Source: Acidimicrobiia bacterium
Lineage (GTDB): Bacteria > Actinomycetota > Acidimicrobiia > Acidimicrobiales > Ilumatobacteraceae
Length of the DNA: 12,600 bases
NCBI GenBank assembly: GCA_010025655.1
Contig: RGSV01000015.1
Location: forward strand, 1-12,600
Direction of reading: 5' to 3'
Part shown: positions 8,479 to 12,600 of the stretch, piece after piece
How the letters are laid out: every line of letters begins with the position of its first letter
How positions within the stretch are numbered: the first letter of the stretch is position 1
The notes under the pieces: model-generated
What the model was told of the DNA's origin: nothing
Databases searched by the model: none
Seen by the model: only the letters and a program-made list of their open reading frames with translations
Translations under genes and position numbers: made by a program

Positions 8479-10596
8479 ATGCGAGAGCACCCCGATCTCC
8501 CTGCAGAACAAGCGCACATCGACCGCGCCTACGCGGCGCTCGTCGAGAGCCGCCAGCGGGCACTCAATATCCGCAATCTGAACGAAGGCCGTATGGGCGG
8601 CACCCATCAAGAGCGCTATGAGCGCAACTACTTTGACGAACGCCTCGTGCAGGTGTTGAACCAGATGGATATCGGTGATGCCTCACTGGCTTTCGGCCGT
8701 ATCGATCGCGAACGCGAGCCCGACGCACAGGGTGGCGACGAGTCGACCGAGGCCTTCCACATCGGGCGCATTGCGGTGGCAGATGCTGAGAGCAATCAGT
8801 TGATCGTCGACTGGCGAGCACCGATTGCTGAACCTTTTTACCGAGCCACCGGTCGCGAGCCGATGGGCCTCGTTCGCCGCCGACACTTCATGATGGAAGA
8901 GCGGCGACTCGTCGCAATCGAAGACGAACTCTTCGGTGCTTCGCATCTCGGCATTGGTCGTGACGATGGCCTCGATGCGCCGAGGTTGCGCGGCGAGAGC
9001 ACATTGCTCGCCACGTTGCGCAAGGGTCGCACCGGCCAGCTCGGCGACATTGTCGCCACCATTCAGGCTGAACAAGACGTCATCATCCGGGCACCGAATA
9101 AAGGGGTGCTCGTCGTACAAGGTGGGCCGGGAACCGGCAAGACCGTGGTGGCGCTGCACCGTGCGGCGTACCTGCTCTACACCTATCGGTTTCCACTCGC
9201 CGATCAGGGCGTGCTCGTCATCGGGCCGAACCGGGTGTTCTTGCGTTACATCGAGCGCGTGCTGCCGTCACTTGGTGAGTCGGGCGTGCGCGAGGTCGTG
9301 CTGCCCGACCTTGTGCCTGAGGCGCGCTTTGGCGCCGTCGACTCGACACTTGCCAAGCGGGTGAAGGGCGACCTGCGCATGGTCAAGGTGCTCGAACAGG
9401 CGATTCGCGATCGCCAACGCATGCTGAAAAACCCGTTCGAGTTGCCCTATGGCGCCGGATATCTGCGTTTGACACCAGAGGCGTCACGTCGGGTGGTGAA
9501 GGCGGCACGTAGTCGCCGCGGGCGCCACAACGACATGTGCCGCAAAGTCGAAGGCGAGATTGTGTCGATGTTGATGCCGAGTATGCGGGACGCCGAGTAC
9601 AGCCTCGGAGAGGCACGGGCGCGACTGCGTGAGATTCCTGAGTTTCGTCGTCTGATGTTTCAGATTTGGCCGTCGCTGGCGCCAACCGAATTGTTGCACG
9701 ACCTCTTTGGTTCGCGAGCATTACTGAAATCCGCCACGAAAGGTCTGCTCACCGATGAAGAGACCGAGGCTCTGTTTCGTGCACGCGCTGCTTCGCGCGA
9801 TGAGGCGATCTTCAGCGATGCCGATGCTGCGTTACTCGATGAAGCCCGCGAGTTGCTCGGCCCTCGACCACGAAAAGGCGGCGTCGTTGACGAAGCGGAC
9901 GAGATTGCAACGTTCGGCCACATCGTGATCGACGAGGTGCAAGACCTCACGCCCATGCAGCTGCGCATGGCATCGCGCCGCTCGTCGGGAGCCATGACGG
10001 TGGTCGGTGATATCGCCCAAGCAACTGGGCCGTTCGCGCCGAGTGACTGGAGTGCCGTGTTGAAACTGCTACCCAAAGACCGCGCCGCGCGGATAGCCGA
10101 GCTGTCGGTGGGCTATCGAATTCCGCGTGAGATCATGGAGTTCGCGGGTCGACTGCTGGCCACAGCTGCTCCGGGGCAAAACGCCCCCACTGCCGTGCGC
10201 CAAGCCGATGAGGCCCCTCGCTTGGTGCGTGTCGATGCCGATGGGTTGTTACCGCGAGTGGCACACGAAGCGAAGGATCTTATTAGTGCGATCGACAGCG
10301 GTCGCATTGCCGTGGTGTGCCCCGACGACATGGCTGATGCGGTGTCGACTGCACTCGACGCGGCAGGCGTCGCCCACGGTCGCGCTGGGGCGAGTGCGCT
10401 CGAGGCAACGCTCACCGTCGTGCCCGTAGGCGTGGTGAAAGGCCTCGAGATGGATGCCGTGATTGTCGTCGAGCCAACCGTGATGTATGAGCACCCCGAT
10501 GTCGGGCCGCGTGGGTTGTATGTCGCACTCACGCGTTCGACACAACGGCTAGTCGTGGTGACGACGCGCGACCTGCCGACCGAGTTGCGCGACTAG
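8479..10596 (+). CDS. helD: HelD/HelR-type RNA polymerase-associated UvrD-like ATPase
   Basis: 705 aa. SF1 motifs are complete: Walker A GGPGTGKT (215-222), Walker B IDEVQDL (484-490), motif III VVGDIAQAT (508-516), motif IV YRIPREI (546-552), motif V VVKGLEMDAV (652-661) and motif VI YVALTRSTQR (681-690). The short N-terminal arm (EQAHIDRAYAALVESR, 10-25) and the insertion between Walker A and B (about 290-470) match class II HelD proteins of actinobacteria. These insert into RNA polymerase channels and release it from stalled or inhibited complexes. A close relative, HelR, protects polymerase from rifamycins; sequence alone does not tell me which this is. An in-frame stop at 8467 fixes the ATG at 8479 as the first possible ATG. 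There is no Shine-Dalgarno sequence and only A-rich sequence before it, so leaderless translation is likely. Confidence 0.9.
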   Translation: MREHPDLPAEQAHIDRAYAALVESRQRALNIRNLNEGRMGGTHQERYERNYFDERLVQVLNQMDIGDASLAFGRIDREREPDAQGGDESTEAFHIGRIAVADAESNQLIVDWRAPIAEPFYRATGREPMGLVRRRHFMMEERRLVAIEDELFGASHLGIGRDDGLDAPRLRGESTLLATLRKGRTGQLGDIVATIQAEQDVIIRAPNKGVLVVQGGPGTGKTVVALHRAAYLLYTYRFPLADQGVLVIGPNRVFLRYIERVLPSLGESGVREVVLPDLVPEARFGAVDSTLAKRVKGDLRMVKVLEQAIRDRQRMLKNPFELPYGAGYLRLTPEASRRVVKAARSRRGRHNDMCRKVEGEIVSMLMPSMRDAEYSLGEARARLREIPEFRRLMFQIWPSLAPTELLHDLFGSRALLKSATKGLLTDEETEALFRARAASRDEAIFSDADAALLDEARELLGPRPRKGGVVDEADEIATFGHIVIDEVQDLTPMQLRMASRRSSGAMTVVGDIAQATGPFAPSDWSAVLKLLPKDRAARIAELSVGYRIPREIMEFAGRLLATAAPGQNAPTAVRQADEAPRLVRVDADGLLPRVAHEAKDLISAIDSGRIAVVCPDDMADAVSTALDAAGVAHGRAGASALEATLTVVPVGVVKGLEMDAVIVVEPTVMYEHPDVGPRGLYVALTRSTQRLVVVTTRDLPTELRD

Positions 10597-10617
10597 GTTG
10601 CACGCGACCTTGCGCGG

Positions 10618-11085
10618 CTAGCCGGCAACGGCGAGTGACTGCAACGCCAACTCGAGAAATTTCGTCGCCTTGCTGGCATCCGCTGGCCGATTGCGCTCGA
10701 CCGCACTGCGCGCCAACTCGATGACCCGCTGCAAGTCATAGATCAGTTGGTCGGCGAACTCGCCAAACTTCGCCGCAATCTGCGGCTCGGCAAACGACCA
10801 TGCTTCGTTGATACGACTGAGGTGGGTGCGTGCCATCACCGTGTCGCTGGCGAACAACGCCTCGCTCAGTGCGAGGGTTTCCTCGCGCAACACCGCAGTG
10901 AGTTCGTCGAGAGGCGCACCTTCCAACGATGGCGCCAGGGTGGTGGTGGCAAGCTCGACGGCGCTCGACGTCGGCGCCTGCAATACTTCGGTAGCGCATC
11001 CGCTAGAAACGGTCATAGCCGAACCGACTGCCACCAGGGCAATCGCGGTGCGCACCGTAAGGCGGCGTCGCGGTCGAGCAATCAC
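10618..11085 (-). CDS. Small helical lipoprotein downstream of DtxR-family regulator
   Basis: 155 aa. The basic N-terminus (MIARPRRRLTVR), hydrophobic 13-26 and lipobox SSGC predict a lipoprotein anchored at C30. A Thr/Ser/Pro spacer (31-52) precedes an all-helical domain (about 58-153) with EAWSFAEPQIAAKFGEFADQL near 94-114. This W..xEPxI..kF..f rhythm faintly recalls helical domains attached to iron transporters (imelysin/FTR1-type), but the resemblance is weak and I do not assign a function. The start is GTG with a weak Shine-Dalgarno sequence. The dtxR stop lies 14 bp upstream on the same strand, so the pair is probably one transcript, hinting at metal-linked expression. It converges on the helD-like gene with 21 bp between stops. 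Confidence 0.75.
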   Translation of the reverse strand: MIARPRRRLTVRTAIALVAVGSAMTVSSGCATEVLQAPTSSAVELATTTLAPSLEGAPLDELTAVLREETLALSEALFASDTVMARTHLSRINEAWSFAEPQIAAKFGEFADQLIYDLQRVIELARSAVERNRPADASKATKFLELALQSLAVAG

Positions 11086-11099
11086 GATGTGCCGCAGCG

Positions 11100-11768
11100 T
11101 TAAAGCGTGACGAGCAAGCGAGCACGCACAAACTCGCTGATCGTCACCTCACGGTAGGAGGTGTCGTGTACGACGATGAGCGAATCGGATTTATTGTGTC
11201 GCACCACGGTGCAGCGTCGGCCCGGCACGACGTGGTCACGTTCGAGTTCTGCGAGCGCAGTCTCGTGTTCTTCGATGTCTTCGGGAATTCGCACGACGGT
11301 GCACGAGGTGCCGGCGGCAACCGTCGAAAGTGATGTTGTGGCAATCGCACTCTTTGGTGACCCGGGGATTGGGTTGCCGTGCGGGCACGTCGCAGGGTTT
11401 CCCAGTAGGCGCACGAGGCCTGCTTCGACGTCGTCGCTGATGACATGTTCCCAACGACACGCTTCGTGGTGGGCCTGCGACCAGGGCAGACCGATGACGT
11501 CGGTGAGAAAGCGCTCGGCCAGGCGATGGCGGCGCACGATGCGAGCCGCCAACGCTTCACCCGTGTCGGTCAGTAGCAAGTGGGTGGCGTCGACACGCAC
11601 GAGCCCCGCACTTTCGAGCCGCTTGACCATCTCTGACACGGAGGCCCGCGACACATCGAGGCGTTCGGCTAGTCGAGCCTGAATGACCTCGGCATTGTCT
11701 TCACGCATCTCATAGATGCATTCGCAATACTCTTCGAACGCCGGATGATGCTCGGCGGTGACGGTCAC
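11100..11768 (-). CDS. DtxR/MntR-family metal-dependent repressor
   Basis: 222 aa with the full three-domain layout. The N-terminal winged helix contains IQARLAERLDVSRASVSEMVKRLE (28-52). The dimerisation/metal domain carries RRHRLAERFLTDVIGL and HHEACRWEHVISDDVE. The C-terminal SH3-like (FeoA-type) domain runs from about 145 to the end. Ligands equivalent to DtxR H79, E83, H98, C102, E105 and H106 are H81, E85, H100, C104, E107 and H108. The DtxR M10 position is E13, and E16 sits at the MntR E11 position. NPIPG is also conserved. I start at the GTG at 11768, just before sequence typical of the family (HPAFEEY). GTG codons at 11786 and 11792 are alternatives. The long open frame upstream is antisense to the helicase gene and is rejected. 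Iron or manganese control is likely. Confidence 0.9.
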   Translation of the reverse strand: MTVTAEHHPAFEEYCECIYEMREDNAEVIQARLAERLDVSRASVSEMVKRLESAGLVRVDATHLLLTDTGEALAARIVRRHRLAERFLTDVIGLPWSQAHHEACRWEHVISDDVEAGLVRLLGNPATCPHGNPIPGSPKSAIATTSLSTVAAGTSCTVVRIPEDIEEHETALAELERDHVVPGRRCTVVRHNKSDSLIVVHDTSYREVTISEFVRARLLVTL

Positions 11769-11778
11769 GTCGCTCAGC

Positions 11779-11805
11779 GTATCCACGGGCACACCGAGTG
11801 GGTAC
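11779..11805. promoter_or_regulatory. Inverted repeat, candidate operator between dtxR and lhr
   Basis: GTATCCAC (11779-11786) and GTGGGTAC (11798-11805) are near-perfect inverted arms (7 of 8) around an 11-base spacer, spanning 27 bp. It lies in the 61-bp spacer between the divergent dtxR and lhr starts, 11 to 37 bases upstream of the chosen dtxR start. Autoregulation is inferred; it does not resemble the IdeR box TTAGGTTAGGCTAACC-type consensus. Confidence 0.4.
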
Positions 11806-11829
11806 TCTTCGGCGGTGGCCAATAATGCC

Positions 11830-12600
11830 GTGATTGGCGAGTTTTCTCCTGCCGTTCGTGAGTGGTTCACCGCGTCGTTTCCCGAACCGACTCCCGCGCA
11901 ATCGGCGGGCTTTGCGCGAGTCGTGGCTGGCGAACACACACTGATTTCTGCGCCAACTGGCAGCGGCAAGACACTCGCGGCATTTCTCGTGGCTATCGAT
12001 CGTCTAGTGACGCGCGACCCACTCGAGAACTCGACGACTCGTGTGTTGTACATCTCACCACTGCGCGCGCTCGCCTTCGACGTCGAAAAGAATCTGCGCG
12101 CACCGATTGTTGGCATCAGCCATGCCGCAGAGCGACTCGGCACCACGTTTCGCGAGCCGTTGGTTGCGATGCGCACGGGCGACACCAGTGCGCGTGACCG
12201 CCAGCGCATGTTGCGCAACCCGCCAGACATTCTCATCACGACGCCCGAGAGCTTGTATCTGATGCTCACGTCGTCGGCGCGCTCGACGCTGGCGCACGTC
12301 GACACGGTGATTATTGACGAAATTCATGCAATGGCGGCCACCAAGCGCGGCGCACACTTGGCCTTATCGCTCGAACGGCTCGAAGAAGTCACCCTGTCCT
12401 CTCCTCAACGCATCGGTCTATCGGCCACGCAACGACCGCTCGAGGAAGTAGCGCGGTTTCTCGGCGGCATGCGTGACGGCGCACCACGACCAGTGACAAT
12501 CGTCGACGCTGGTGCGCGCAAGGCGATGCATCTTGAGGTCGTCGTGCCCGTCGAAGACATGGGTGAATTGGGCAGGGTCACCCACGAGCTGCGTAGTGGG
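11830..12600 (+). CDS. lhr: Lhr-family ATP-dependent helicase, N-terminal part (runs off window)
   Basis: 257 codons of a superfamily 2 DNA helicase, usually about 1,500 aa. The N-terminus has FSPAVREWFTASFPEPTPAQ, the expected Q-motif-like entry. Walker A is APTGSGKT (41-48), motif Ia ISPLRAL (75-81), motif Ib TTPESL (137-142), DEIH Walker B (163-166) and motif III LSATQRPLEEVARFLGG (197-213). Lhr translocates 3' to 5' on single-stranded DNA and unwinds DNA or RNA:DNA hybrids; in mycobacteria it is induced by DNA damage. The start is inferred as the GTG at 11830, right before family-like sequence; a GTG at 11815 is the alternative. Neither has a good Shine-Dalgarno sequence. The frame is intact to the window edge. 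It diverges from dtxR. Confidence 0.88.
   Translation, partial: MIGEFSPAVREWFTASFPEPTPAQSAGFARVVAGEHTLISAPTGSGKTLAAFLVAIDRLVTRDPLENSTTRVLYISPLRALAFDVEKNLRAPIVGISHAAERLGTTFREPLVAMRTGDTSARDRQRMLRNPPDILITTPESLYLMLTSSARSTLAHVDTVIIDEIHAMAATKRGAHLALSLERLEEVTLSSPQRIGLSATQRPLEEVARFLGGMRDGAPRPVTIVDAGARKAMHLEVVVPVEDMGELGRVTHELRSG

Noticed and set aside
8336-8563. In-frame extension of the lipoprotein by 76 codons
   Set aside because: It is Arg-rich, overlaps the helD-like gene, and would bury the signal peptide; the internal ATG has a perfect AAGGAG.
10595-10610. AGGTTG-CACG-CGACCT hairpin between the helD-like gene and the convergent lipoprotein gene
   Set aside because: A 6-bp stem including a G-T pair without a T-run is too weak to call a terminator, although both genes would end there.
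11769-12305. Long upstream extension of the DtxR-family gene
   Set aside because: It is the antisense shadow of the Lhr helicase, whose frame carries clear helicase motifs.

Overview
The window reads as chromosomal DNA of a high-GC actinobacterium. An Acidimicrobiia-type lineage (Ilumatobacter relatives) is my best guess. The evidence is the mix of ATG and GTG starts, a class II (actinobacterial) HelD-like protein, a DtxR-type metal regulator, an Lhr helicase, and secreted proteins of actinobacterial style. The lineage is inferred from protein character, not from a marker gene. I see no tRNA, rRNA, CRISPR array, insertion sequence or phage gene.

Layout. (1) 13-1497 (+) encodes a secreted M6-like metalloprotease. 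(2) 1520-5876 is a nitrogen-assimilation block. A minus-strand pair, glutamate dehydrogenase then a class III aminotransferase, diverges from a plus-strand pair, ammonium transporter amt then PII protein glnK. Their 163-bp divergent spacer holds an 11-bp-periodic motif with the architecture of a GlnR box, placed near -40 of candidate promoters on both sides. (3) 5873-6664 (-) carries a cold-shock protein followed by an unrecognised protein with a basic tail; the latter meets glnK tail to tail with overlapping stop codons. (4) 6825-8335 (-) is a translationally coupled pair, a lipoprotein then a secreted protein. The lipoprotein's signal peptide is built from an 18-bp tandem repeat. (5) 8479-10596 (+) is a HelD/HelR-type RNA polymerase-associated UvrD-like ATPase. 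(6) 10618-11768 (-) is a DtxR-family metal regulator followed 14 bp downstream by a small lipoprotein. (7) 11830-12600 (+) is the first 257 codons of an Lhr-family helicase that runs off the window, divergent from dtxR across a short spacer containing an inverted repeat.

Working together. The nitrogen block is coherent: Amt imports ammonium, GlnK gates Amt and senses ATP/ADP and 2-oxoglutarate, glutamate dehydrogenase interconverts 2-oxoglutarate plus ammonium and glutamate, and the aminotransferase moves amino groups to or from a keto acid. The remaining genes are mostly housekeeping or surface functions with no obvious joint system. I do not see a clear new defence or biosynthetic system. 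The best leads are the shared GlnR-like box, the hybrid metal site and candidate operator of the DtxR protein, the repeat-built lipoprotein signal peptide, and the coupled secreted pair.
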